Shown here piece by piece: positions 24,310-34,851 of a stretch of DNA of 64,000 nucleotides (position 1 is its first letter; each line of letters opens with the position of its first letter). The stretch spans positions 7,455,501-7,519,500 of the forward strand of contig OU612074.1 of the NCBI GenBank assembly GCA_914767715.1, read 5' to 3'. Made by a program: the position numbers and the translations under genes. The stretch comes from Membranipora membranacea (Eukaryota > Bryozoa > Gymnolaemata > Cheilostomatida > Membraniporidae). The notes beneath the pieces are model-generated. The model had not been told where the DNA came from, searched no databases, and was given only the letters and a program-made list of their open reading frames with translations.

Positions 24310-26640
24310 AGGTTCTCCTAAAATTGATAATTTAAGAGCAAATTAGAGGCGCTAATGGGCTAGAGCTATATTCTATAGACTGACCCACTAGCAATGTTTT
24401 GGTTCCTCTGGGAAAACATTTGTTTTCGTAAGGATGATTTTGTATTGCTATTTTGTTTGCTAGGGGATAGCGCGAATGTAGTCCCCCACTACCAAAAATT
24501 ACGCACCCGAGTTACCCACATTTGGGGCAATCGCAAGCGCCAGCCAAACCGAAGTGCAATGGTAAGGCCTCTTCTTGGGGGATCTGCCATATTGATCACA
24601 GATGCCCCTGTGCCAGGTAGTATGAGTTGGTAAAAGTCAATATTGGACCGAACTCAAAACCCAGTCTTAAATAAATAGTGTCAGTTGAACTTGTTTTAAT
24701 ATAAGTAGTTATCATTACATGTCCCGTTACAAATTTGTTAGAATTGTTTATAATATTATAGCAGAAATCAATAACATAACTTTTTGAATCCATAAATAGA
24801 CAAAGTTGCTGTTGTATTATCAGAAAGTTAGGTTGAGGCAATGCCATAAGTATCTGATCTCACCAAGTTATTCTCCATGAGCTGCACCGGCCATGACCAA
24901 GGTCGTTATTATCTACTTATGCTTACAAGGTTAAATTGTCAGATTATTATAACAGTGCATGTCACATTGGCTTAGCACTTAATGGGGTTTTGCATACATT
25001 GAACTTCCTTGATGTGTTAGCTCATCTCATTTCAGATTGTAAGATTAAATGACAACTGTCATATTCAATATTATCAACAGTATCTTGCTAGACAATCTCT
25101 GAAACCATAAACCATAAACGTGAAAATTGACCAATGAGAGACCGCATAATTTGCAGCGGATAATTTGAAATTATTACAGCTAGGCAACTTGAGCGAATTT
25201 TGGATTGGGGCTGTGTTGCATATAATTCTGCATAAGCACATTTTATAAAAGTCACAAAGATCCTCTTATTCTCGAAAAAGTGTGAGATATATGAGTGCCA
25301 TTAGCCTTATTTTGAATTTCATACAGCCGGGAGGTTGCTTTACATTGACTGAGACTTTCAAACCTGATTTCCGACTACAGGGCAACAAGGGTAAGGTGTC
25401 AATTTACACGTCACCATCTAGGATAATATTTTCCATAATGAAAAACCTTTAAAACATCTATGCTGTATTACGCAAAATGGAAAACTGAACATTCTCTGCA
25501 TTATGATGTCACAGTCTCCAGGAAGTGCTTGTTTCTTGTAATGCAATCCCACTGCAGAGCACGAGAGTTACTTTCCCTTAAGGAAGGCTCTTTTTCCACC
25601 ATCAATAATTCATGCCAAGTAGAGCATGGAATTTTTTACCATGCAAATCTGACAGAAGTTTATCATAAGTAACTACCTGACAATAGCATGCGTTGGTCTT
25701 TGAGTAGTCTTTAAGAGTTGTTTATTCCAAAACTATGCGCTACGCCATGTTTTGATCCTATAATGAAGCTTTCATCATTAATTTTACCTGTTATCAGATG
25801 TAGCGGCAGCCGTGGTTAAGTTCTTGAGTTATTTATTGAGCCGTAAGTCTCGAACTGATGCCATTAAGACACCGTGAAAACTACAAAGTTTGAACAACAA
25901 GTTGGTAAAAATGTGTTTCTAAAAGTATAAAATTAGCAGGTATAACATCAAATACAGTTGAGACTTTTACATTATTTCACATCAAAGATATTAACGGTTC
26001 AGATTCACAGAAAAAGTAAAGTTATTAATTACCTGATTGGCTCTATAAAACGGCTGTGCTAAGTTGGTGGAACATGACATGACCTTCCATGGCTAGGCCA
26101 AGCATAGAACAAATCTCTATGATCAATACACAAGTATTTATAGTCAGTTAAATTGTTTACAAAAACATCTGAATGATTCATATAGCTTTATAGCGGGCAA
26201 CAGCAAACCACTGAACAGGTGGATATCTGATTAATAACCACAAAAGGTTACAAAATATTTACTGGTTGGTGAATGAATCACTTTCTTATGAAAATATTAG
26301 GCTTGATACAGTGCAAAATAGACAAACGAGATGAGCTAAAATTAGGCCAGGCTGGCCGTTACATCAGACCCTATTTGTCACAACTTGGAATGAAATCCCA
26401 AAATTACATCCAGTTTAAGACAAAATGTTCACTCTAAAATCAGAAAGCTGTCAATTTTTGTTTTAATACATTTTAATAACTGCCGTAATCATTTCAAATG
26501 TTTTCCGTGAGGAGTAAAAAAAACAAGTGAAGACAAATCATAGACATAATGGAAGTAACAAAACACAAAATATATTTCTTCTAATTTCTTTGCCGATTTT
26601 GATTCCAGCATGATAAACAGCAGTCAATAACTGTGCAGAG
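24310..26640. other. Low-repeat region without a supported gene
   Basis: No conserved domain is seen. One plus-strand stretch, 25327-25390, has an AG acceptor (TTTCATACAG), 64 open bases (PGGCFTLTETFKPDFRLQGN) and a GTAAGG donor, so it could be a lone exon. I cannot link it to other exons. Confidence 0.35.
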
Positions 26641-26646
26641 GCAGTG

Positions 26647-27960
26647 CCACGCTTTTTTTATGCTACTCTATCCACATATCTCAAATATAATTAAGAGATA
26701 GACATGCAGAGGTAAATTTACAATTTTTATCTTCAAGTCTATTATTTAGATTTTTGCATGAAATGTAACATAACAATTCATTTGGTCACCATTTTATATT
26801 GAAAAAAAGAATTGAACCCACTTATCATTTTAATTTGTCTTGTTTGGCAGAGCTGTGTTTTACCTGAGATTCTTCGAGTTTACTGTATGAATGGTCTGAT
26901 CTCCGCTCAGATAGCTCCTCCCACTGCTCAGATGGCTCCTCCCACTCACCTTATAAATATACGAAATAGGATATACAGTGTAAGCTGGTTAATTGAAACT
27001 TTATAATTCAAAGCTAACATTCTAATGTCACTTAATTCAAGCTCTGCTTAAATAGAACAATTTTGAGGTTTGAATTAAGTGAACTGCACTGTAGATGTGA
27101 TTGGCCAGAGGGTATACAGGCCATTGATTTTAGGAGAAACTGAGGGTTTGGCTTCTGCATGGTTTTGTTCTGTTAGAGCAAGCCCAGAACATACACTCAG
27201 AAATGTTGTCAAAGTGTGGTCTGAGCTATTCAGAACAGGTAGGGTGGGATATACTCCCACTAGCGCTGTCACCATGTTTTTTTGGCTGGTGATGCCTCGA
27301 TCCTTACTTTGACATCGATTTTCCCGATTTTGATTTTACACCTTCGATTTCAACCAACCCGATATATGGTTTTAATGATGTAGCAAGAGTAGCTATGACT
27401 ATGAGTATTTATAATCTTTGAGATTAGATAGCGAGCGAATTGAAGTGTGATAAGGTATTGTGTGAATGAAAAGAGGAATCGTAAAACCATATATCGGACC
27501 ATAATATCCGGGCCAACCGGGACACATTAATTGATAGCATGCAATCGACTTCAGCTGTCACCTCATTAATAATCATGATTATGAGGTGTGATCGATTAGG
27601 TATTCCCGATATAAATCGAATGGTTACAGCACTAACTCCCACCCTACTTGCTCAGCATAAATATTGAGATTGGTCGGCAGCAAAGTCAGTATATATAAGA
27701 AAGTGTAAATGATGGTATTTAAATTAAAGTTCACTTCACTTCAGTTCACTCACAGAGCTCATGAAGAATATGAGGACACCATTGATTGAGGAGGTCTAGA
27801 TGTTTGCATGATTTCTTGTTTGGCGTCGCAGATAGCAGCCTCAGAGACGTGAACACCATAATATGATCTGATTTGATATGATAAGAGCCGTCACATGAGC
27901 AGTAGCATTCACCCGACAGTTTCACCACTGATATATTGTTGGATTTCTGTATATAAGAAA
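26647..27960. repeat. Second copy of the 12557-13385 segment, with an internal insertion
   Basis: 26647-26980 and 27730-27960 match 12557-12905 and about 13190-13385. The roughly 750 bp between 26985 and 27725 has no counterpart in the first copy in that amount and therefore looks inserted. No gene is seen in it. Confidence 0.7.
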
Positions 27961-28023
27961 TAAGGAGATATATAAGACATTAAACACAATGTTGTGTAGT
28001 TTTTAGATGGCAATAGCTATACT

Positions 28024-28528
28024 TTAAAGGGATAATACACTTCTGATCTCTGTTTGGCAGCCAATGGAGCACAGAAAAATGTATGTACATACATAAACTC
28101 CTTATTTGTAATTCAAAACCCCTTGTTCTGCTCAAATGTGCATTCTAAATTGTAGCTGTGCATCTCCAACAAGAAATAAGACAACTAACAGAATTGCTTG
28201 TGATCTGAAAAAAGCTGATTTTGTGAGCACTTTTGTGTGCATTCTAAATTGTAGTTGTGTCTCTCCAACAAGAAATAAGACAACTAACAGAATTGCTTGT
28301 GATCTGAAAAAAGCTGATTTTGTGCTCACAAAATCAGCTTTTTTCAGATCACAAGCAATTCTGTTAGTTGTCTTATTTCTTGTTGGAGATGCACAACTAC
28401 AATTTAGAATGCAAATTTGAGCAGAACAAGGGGTTTTGAATTACAAATAAGGAGTTTATGTATGTACATACATTTTTCTGTGCTCCATTGGCTGCCAAAC
28501 AGAGATCAGAAGTGTATTATCCCTTTAA
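28024..28528. mobile_element. Foldback element with long inverted repeats and TTAA flanks
   Basis: The first ~200 bp and last ~200 bp are near-perfect inverted copies. Ends read TTAA-AGGGATAATACACTTC on the left and the complement before TTAA at 28525-28528. A ~110-bp block (TGTGCATTCTAAATTG through AGCTGATTTTGTG) is tandemly doubled in the left arm, so the left arm has two copies and the right arm one. No coding capacity; apparent frames are shadows of the palindrome. TTAA flanks would fit a piggyBac-type target, but the family is inferred. Confidence 0.9.
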
Positions 28529-28686
28529 AAGCTCAGTAATGCCCTATATAAATTTTTGTCCAATGATAATAACCAGGCATTACTCTTGCATGAATCATAT
28601 TTTCATAGAGGTCATAAAAGTTCCAGACATATTTAGGTAATGTTTCAGCAACATGTCAGTAAAAGTGGTCAGTAGAGGCGACTCAC

Positions 28687-31600
28687 CTTCAATGATCCAT
28701 CATCGTGACTATCGGCCATAGTGATCAACCAGTTGTTCACAACAAGTTTACTTTGGCTGCGTAGATTGTAAAAATATGCAGTTGGAGCTGGCTACAAAAT
28801 AAAAAGAAAATTTAATAATGTTGAATGGTTCAGGGTCAGCATTTTTTATGAAGCTATTTCCTTTGATTTTGAGCAGCACCAATCATTTGAAGCAGTACAC
28901 ACACTGATATACATAATATATATTATATATTCATGGATTAGGGATCTAACCTGACCCTGAACTATCATAAATGGCAATTTATGTATGATTGCTGTACACA
29001 TATTATTCTCATCTTTGGTTGGTCCAGAAGTTCAGTAATGCTACAGCCGACCCCTTGTCTGAGTTTTGAAAGGTTAGTGCTGGGACACAGTCAATACATA
29101 ACGCTAAAGCTGCCAGAATTTTAGCTAGATCCAATTACTGACACATAAAGTTATCTACTAGTGTAATTTCCCCACAAAGAGCCATAATGTACATTTTACC
29201 ACCACTCCACGAATTAATATCAATGAGTACACATTATACACTATCAAACAAGTGTGATTGCAGTAAATCTACAAGCTGTTCCCAAAGTGATATACAGTTT
29301 TTCCACATGTGAATGGCTTGAATGTCAATACCTACGTAATTGATCAATTAGCTCACCAGAGTAATTATCGATGTAAATGATGTTTGAGCTAGCGTTTTGG
29401 CTTTGACACTTTGAGTGGATACGTCATGAGTATCTTCTATTATGTTAGCAGCCGGAAACTCCTCTTTTATATCACACGCTACAGTTTCCGAAGCACTGGC
29501 AAATAAAAAGAACAAATAGGATCATATTACATTCACATATAAATCATTTAAACGCCTAAATTGTGATCAAATAGTGACTAGGGTTGATATTGTTTTTTAT
29601 TTCAGTCATACACATGATTTATATGTAAATCGTCCGGCTACGGACAATGAGCAATGAAAACTTATTACAGGATTAATGAAAAAGCCAATATTAACTTTCT
29701 TACATAATTGGTGGAACAGTGGTGCATCGCTTCTTTTTATCTGAGCTACTTTTCACCTTCCCTCTTTTGAAACTGTACTGTATAAAATTCTTTCTTTTGG
29801 CTGCTCTGCAGCTGGCTCTATCCTTATGATACAGTATCAGCAAAATATGTACATGTAATGATAGACGCTCAGGCGTGGTTTATTGTACATGTCGTCAAGG
29901 TATTATAATATCAAGGCTGCAGTTTGGCGCATCATATAACCGTATAGTTGATTTAATTATAAAAAAACTGAAACAGTACACATTACAGAATACCACACAC
30001 ATGTGATTGCAGTAAATTCACAAAGCTGTTTCTTGGCTATGCTCCCAATGTGCTATACAATTTTTCCACGTGTGAATGGATCAAATGTGAACCCCTATGC
30101 AATTGATCAATTAGCTTACCATTGATGCTGATGATGCTTGAGTTAACGTATTGGTATTGCCACGTGGAGTGAGTACGTCATGAGTATCTTCTGTTTTGTT
30201 AGCAGCTGGAAATTCCTCATTCATATCACATGCTGCAGGATCAGAAACTCTGACAAATAATGAGAAGAAATAAGAGTATGCATGTGACATCTGTGATTAA
30301 ATAGTGGCCAATGTTGATGAATGTTGAAGATGATCCCAATTGGAAGTTGGCAGATTTTCAGCAGAAATCGGAATACATGGAGAACATTTGCTCACTGTGA
30401 AGTCGTCGTCGGATACTTGGGACAGCTCATGATGGTTTTTATGTAAATTCAAATTTGTCATGAACGGCCTGCTATGGTGCAATAAAAACATACTATATGA
30501 TTACCAAAAAAGACAATATCATATTTCTCACGTCATTTGTGGAACAGTACTGGGTCGCTTTGTTTCATCTGAGCTACTTTTCACCTTCCCCCTCTTGAAA
30601 CTGTACTGTATAAACTTCCTTCTTTTGGCTGCTCTGCACTAATAATATCATACGAGCAAACTACGTGCATGTAAATGGTAGATGCTCAAGTGCGGCTTAT
30701 TGTACACGTTATCAAGATTTCATGTTATAGGCCAAGTTTGGTACATTGACCTGCATTTGGAGTTGCTCCCCTTCAACCGGTCACGCCGCATGCCCTTTTG
30801 CCTGCATCGTGACCAGTGGCAGCGAGCAACTGGAAGGCAGGCAAACTTGATCAAACTGTCTTGATCTAGGTATTATAGGATAAAAGCTGCGATTGGATGC
30901 ATCATACATTCAGACAGTAGAAGAAATTATAGGAAAAACGGAGATAGTTATTTACCACTCAGCTTACGATAAATTACAGTTTGGCAAGACAACTCATGCT
31001 CTGATTTATATACCAAAATATCCCTTAAAAATGATATCACATCACAGGCTGACTTTGTTTGAGCTGAGAATAGAATCACATGCAAGTAAGGATATACAGA
31101 CATACTTAAATGATAGTGTGGAGGTTGTACTAGAGAAGGCCTCGAAACAGCGCTTGATTCATGGTTTCTAGCTGAAGACCTCTGTGTTGTGCAGTAGTCT
31201 GCGCACTACTGTATTTTGAATCTTGGAATGGCAACCGCGCATTTTGATTCACTGGTGGGAAATTGTACACAGATGGATGCAAAAAACTCATTATCTCTAT
31301 TTCCTATGAAGGGCCATAACTTATTCTGTATTTCACCTAAAGCCACTGAGCTCCAAATTTATTACAATGTCCAACCATATTATTTTCCTGTTGTACTAGG
31401 ATACATAGGCTATGGGTTATCTTGGTTCTTAAAATAATTTATTACATATTTATTACATATATACGCCTGACTTGGATCAGTACATGGACATTTTCTGAGT
31501 TGGATTACCAGAAGTCTTGTAAATTGTCACACATGAATCTATATGATAAAACTCATTGTGAAAACCTGGATGACTCATAGACGATGTATCTTAGCACAAA

Positions 31601-31896
31601 ATGACAACAATATGGTGTATAGCTCAAAGGTTGTAAATTTCAGAAAAATTGGAAGTCAGTCTTTAGGTTTAATACAGAACGAAATATGGTGCATCATAAG
31701 TATATATAGGCCTATATATAATTTTATTGTCAGCACATATATATATATATATTCTCATATACATATATATATAATATGGCTCACAAACTGCAACCAGCTG
31801 CAATCAAATCATCAAACCATTCAACTCAAGAATAAATAAAACAATAACATAACTAACCGACATAGGTCTTGGCTTGTCCTGCGCTTCCGACTCCAT
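28687..31896 (-). CDS. Split gene, N-terminal exons; tentative cohesin SA/STAG-like protein
   Basis: Four phase-consistent exons with GT-AG borders: E1 31858-31896 (MESEAQDKPRPMS), E2 30532-30638 (CRAAKRRKFIQYSFKRGKVK then a Ser/Lys-rich tail), a variable exon taken either from 30120-30249 or from 29357-29495, and E6 28687-28791 (ends KLVVNNWLITMADSHDDGSLK minus its first residue: LVVNNWLITMADSHDDGSLK). The start has an in-frame ATG. E2 is strongly basic, suggesting nuclear localisation. The VVNNWL...DDGSL pattern recalls the VVDDW...D..LL.LINFF stretch near the N-terminus of SA/STAG cohesin subunits, but the hallmark that should follow was not found downstream. Further exons at lower coordinates must exist if the gene is functional. 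Exon structure moderately sure; identity weak. Confidence 0.42.
29357..29811 (-). other. Paralogous exon pair (duplicate of 30120-30638)
   Basis: 29357-29495 encodes SETVACDIKEEFPAANIIED and onward; its twin at 30120-30249 encodes SDPAACDMNEEFPAANKTED. 29704-29811 is the twin of E2 (AAKRKNFIQYSFKRGKVKSS). Both twins of the EEFPAAN exon enter in phase 2 and leave in phase 0, so either could join E2 to E6, but not both in series. The E2 twin lost the TTAG|TGC acceptor (it reads CCAGC|TGC) and cannot be joined in frame to the upstream exon, so it is probably inactive. Confidence 0.6.
30732..30869. mobile_element. Short hairpin MITE, family with 10-bp target duplications (copy 1)
   Basis: A 138-bp foldback with inner inverted text GGAGTTGCTCCCCTT...GAGCAACTGG. 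Flanks ATGTTATAGG (30722-30731) and GTATTATAGG (30870-30879) agree at 8 of 10 bases. It lies in intron 1 of the minus-strand gene. The paralogous duplicate near 29890-29930 lacks it and reads TCAAGGTATTATAA, showing the unoccupied site. Confidence 0.8.
30893..31440 (+). other. Two open stretches of unknown nature inside intron 1
   Basis: Plus-strand frames 30893-31171 (92 codons, ...LTLFELRIESHASKDIQTYL...) and 31216-31437 (73 codons) are opposite in strand to the gene they lie in. Neither has recognisable motifs; they may be decayed coding sequence or chance. Confidence 0.25.
31736..31774. repeat. (AT)n microsatellite
   Basis: Interrupted run of AT dinucleotides. Confidence 0.9.
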
Positions 31897-31899
31897 ACT

Positions 31900-33460
31900 G
31901 AATGAGACAGGTAATTCTGTTACAAAGGGTTAGGCTATTTTAGTGCTTCTCCTGCTTCAGTAAATGCCAGACAACTATTCTTAAAAGTTTCAAATTAAAT
32001 GTATTAACTTTTAGTGAACGAAAAGATTCAGAATTGTACTGACAATTAACCATGTTGTACGAAGAAAGATCGCAACCAAAATTGGCAATTGAAATAAAGA
32101 CAGCCAAACCCATGCTGGGTATCCTGATAAGATAAGTCTCCGACCACACCCACAGTACTGAAACATACAAACAGAACAACTTTACTGGGTTTGGAATGTT
32201 CCCAAGAGAAGAGCTTTAGATATAGTATTGCTTGCAGACACTATATATTCCCAATGCTAACTTTTCAGTAGAAATGTGACTGTAATCAAGAAGTAAAAGT
32301 TTTACTCCTTGCTGTAATGACCAAAATAAATGGCATGTGTAGTGTAGTATTGTAACTGGAGCAACTCCCTGCTGTCTGTTGTGTGTACTGTTCTGTAATC
32401 TGCACATCACAAATACAGGCTCAACAACAAAACTTGTTCCCAGACTTGGAAGTTCAGTTTTGCAGTAGGCCTGGGTTGTGCACATGAATGAGTTTTGCCT
32501 ACCTTTTGTTTCTGTTCCCTGGTGATAAATAATTAAACTTGTAAAATACATGAAAGAGAAGTAAATTCACAACATGTTATATTTAGCCAGTGATAAATTA
32601 TCTCACAGGAAATCAGTAGAAGAAACACAACTTGGGATGCTGACAAACAAGCAATAGCCAATCAGCATAAATTGTTGTTTCTGATTGGGCAACTGGTGTC
32701 TATGTATTTTAACCACTCAAATGTTGGTGTTTGTAATCATTTCCGGTCAATGAGTTTTGCAGAGAAAACTGAAGAACTAGTAATCAGTGTTGTAGCTCTC
32801 ATCTGTGTAAGGTTTGATTCATGCTGCTTCGTGTAACATACGATAATAATTACGCCATGACAGAAAGAGTATTTGCTTCTTAGTTCAAGAAACATAAACA
32901 TGAGTCTGGGCAGGTGATAGGCCTATAATAAGTGTGACTGTGATCACAACACACACTCTCATCTGGTTTTGTTTTGATTGATTCTATTGGGACCCTACAC
33001 TCATGGGCCCCGGGACTTACATGCCTTTACTTTGCCAATGCCATAATGTTTTGGCGGTGGTTGATGCTGTATATTGGCAAAGTAAAGGCATGTAATTCAC
33101 ATGCCTACACCTACAGAGGTAGTAGTTTTGATTCAATAAACCTGAGTATCATGATGATTTACTGAGTGCAGGTAAAACTGTATCATCCTCCGGCCTTGGA
33201 CTTGCAGCATTGTACTCCCTCTCCCCCAGGAAGGACAATTCACACTTATTGTGGGCCTGACATAGTGTGATGTAGTAAAGGAAGTTCATTTATTGCAGTC
33301 TGCTATTTTGTCAACTAAATGTTCAGTAGCAACCATACTGGACAGTCACACTGGTAAAAATAATACATGTACCCTGATGTATCAGTCCCACGGGTACATG
33401 AGATACTGGCACACATACATAACACTCAATCCGCGCACTTTACCTGTCCAATGCCCGTAA
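31900..33460. other. Intergenic region upstream of the minus-strand gene
   Basis: No gene is recognised. Two CCAAT boxes in opposite orientation lie 40 bp apart (AGCCAATCAGC at 32656 and TGATTGGGC near 32683), an arrangement often bound by NF-Y in promoters. A 23-bp stem hairpin occurs at 33017-33095. Confidence 0.4.
33017..33095. repeat. Hairpin, perfect 23-bp stem with 33-nt loop
   Basis: The arm at 33017-33039 (ACATGCCTTTACTTTGCC within it) is exactly complementary to 33073-33095. Its size, about 79 nt, fits either a tiny MITE or a hairpin RNA precursor. Confidence 0.85.
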
Positions 33461-34280
33461 GTGAACTATGTCGTAGTTTTAGTCCCTTTCCGCAAGGACT
33501 TTCAGACCAGGAATGATCAGCCCCCGGCATTGAGCCTTGAAAGACCACAAGTTCATACTCTTTTGCACTGTGTCTTACTAGAAGCATTTAAGCCTAATGT
33601 TCTCTATAGATGGGCTTGTGATTGGGGAATGTCCTTTAATTCTAAAAAGTGTGTACATGTACAAGTAGGAAAACCTGCCCCAAACCTCTGCATAACTCTG
33701 GGAAATGAACCCATCCCTTCCTCTGACTGTTTCAAATACCTAGGTGTGCATATCAAGTCCAATCTAAAGTAGAACACCCACATTTCAACCATTACAGCAA
33801 AGGCACGTAGATCTCTTGGTTTAATCCGACGCAACTAAGCCGAGGCCCTTCTAAGACCACGCTTATTGCACATAAACTATTGTACGCCAAATTTTTGGAA
33901 TATGCTACACCAGTATGGTCACCCCATAACGTTGGTTTGATTAACGCTATTGAAAAGGTGCAAAGACGGCTGTAAGGTGGACATTCCATATGAAAAAACT
34001 TGACAGTGTGACTGACTGCAAGTCTCGTAATGATATCATTTCTCTTCAAAACAGGAGGGATGAGCTAGACATACTTACGTAAGATTGAGGCCGGACTGTA
34101 TGACATCAAGTTAAATATATACGTTCGGTTTACTGCACACCACAATACCAGAAGTAAAGTTATCAGTTGGACGCAAAACATAAATCAGTGGCGACACAGT
34201 TATTTCAATCGGGTCAGAGGTGAGATTAAAGTATACTTGGAAAACTACGCTAAACTAACTAACATTCTCGTCTTCTAACC
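33461..34280 (+). mobile_element. CR1/Jockey-like LINE 3' fragment, degraded
   Basis: The plus strand reads WGMSFNSKKCVHVQVG (33618-33665), CFKYLGVHIKSNLK (33730-33770; family motif YLG), then, across stops and shifts, ITAKARRSLGLIRRN, LEYATPVWSPHNVGLINAIE-like text (33895-33955), KVQRRL and a DIKLNIYVRFTAHHNTRSK tail. These are the regions after the RT catalytic site in CR1/Jockey elements. Catalytic YADD is absent. A run of TAAG repeats at 34577-34588 may mark the 3' end region. Confidence 0.8.
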
Positions 34281-34851
34281 TCTAATACCTTTATATTATA
34301 TACTTGTATTGTTGATATGTTCTGTTGCCCGTAAATGAAACACCATTGACCAGTGGCAATCAACTAGCAGTGTTCGGCAAGCATTTTTTACATTATGTTT
34401 TCTTTTTGTAAGTTTTTCACATTAGTGTGTTTTTTTCTGGATTTATTTTTTTAAGTAAAAACATCATCGGCACACCAACCGCAACAGCACACCACGATGA
34501 ACATCAACCCACAGCTGGTTTAATATATCCTGCATGCCCATCCTATTAGGCTAGGCGGTTAGGATTAATTGGGAAGTAAGTAAGTAAGCCTACTATTTGG
34601 TCATGTTAAAAAACCTCACCTTCAAAAAAGGCACTTGTCAGATACAGATCCATGGAAGGCGTTTAATCCACCAGCATCAGGTAATACCTGTCTGTCGACA
34701 TAATCTATACTACCATTAGGGTATGTCTGTATCCGTCCAAGATACTCACATTCGCATGTTTTGACTTTTTTCTAAGTGGGAAGATTGATAGCTATTTGAA
34801 GACACTGACAGTATGATATGAACTCGACTTTGTAACAGTTCCAGTACAAAG

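Noticed and set aside
28132-28420. Open frames on both strands with repeated RSQAILLVVLFLVGD-type text
   Set aside because: They are shadows of the palindromic foldback 28024-28528 and its doubled block.
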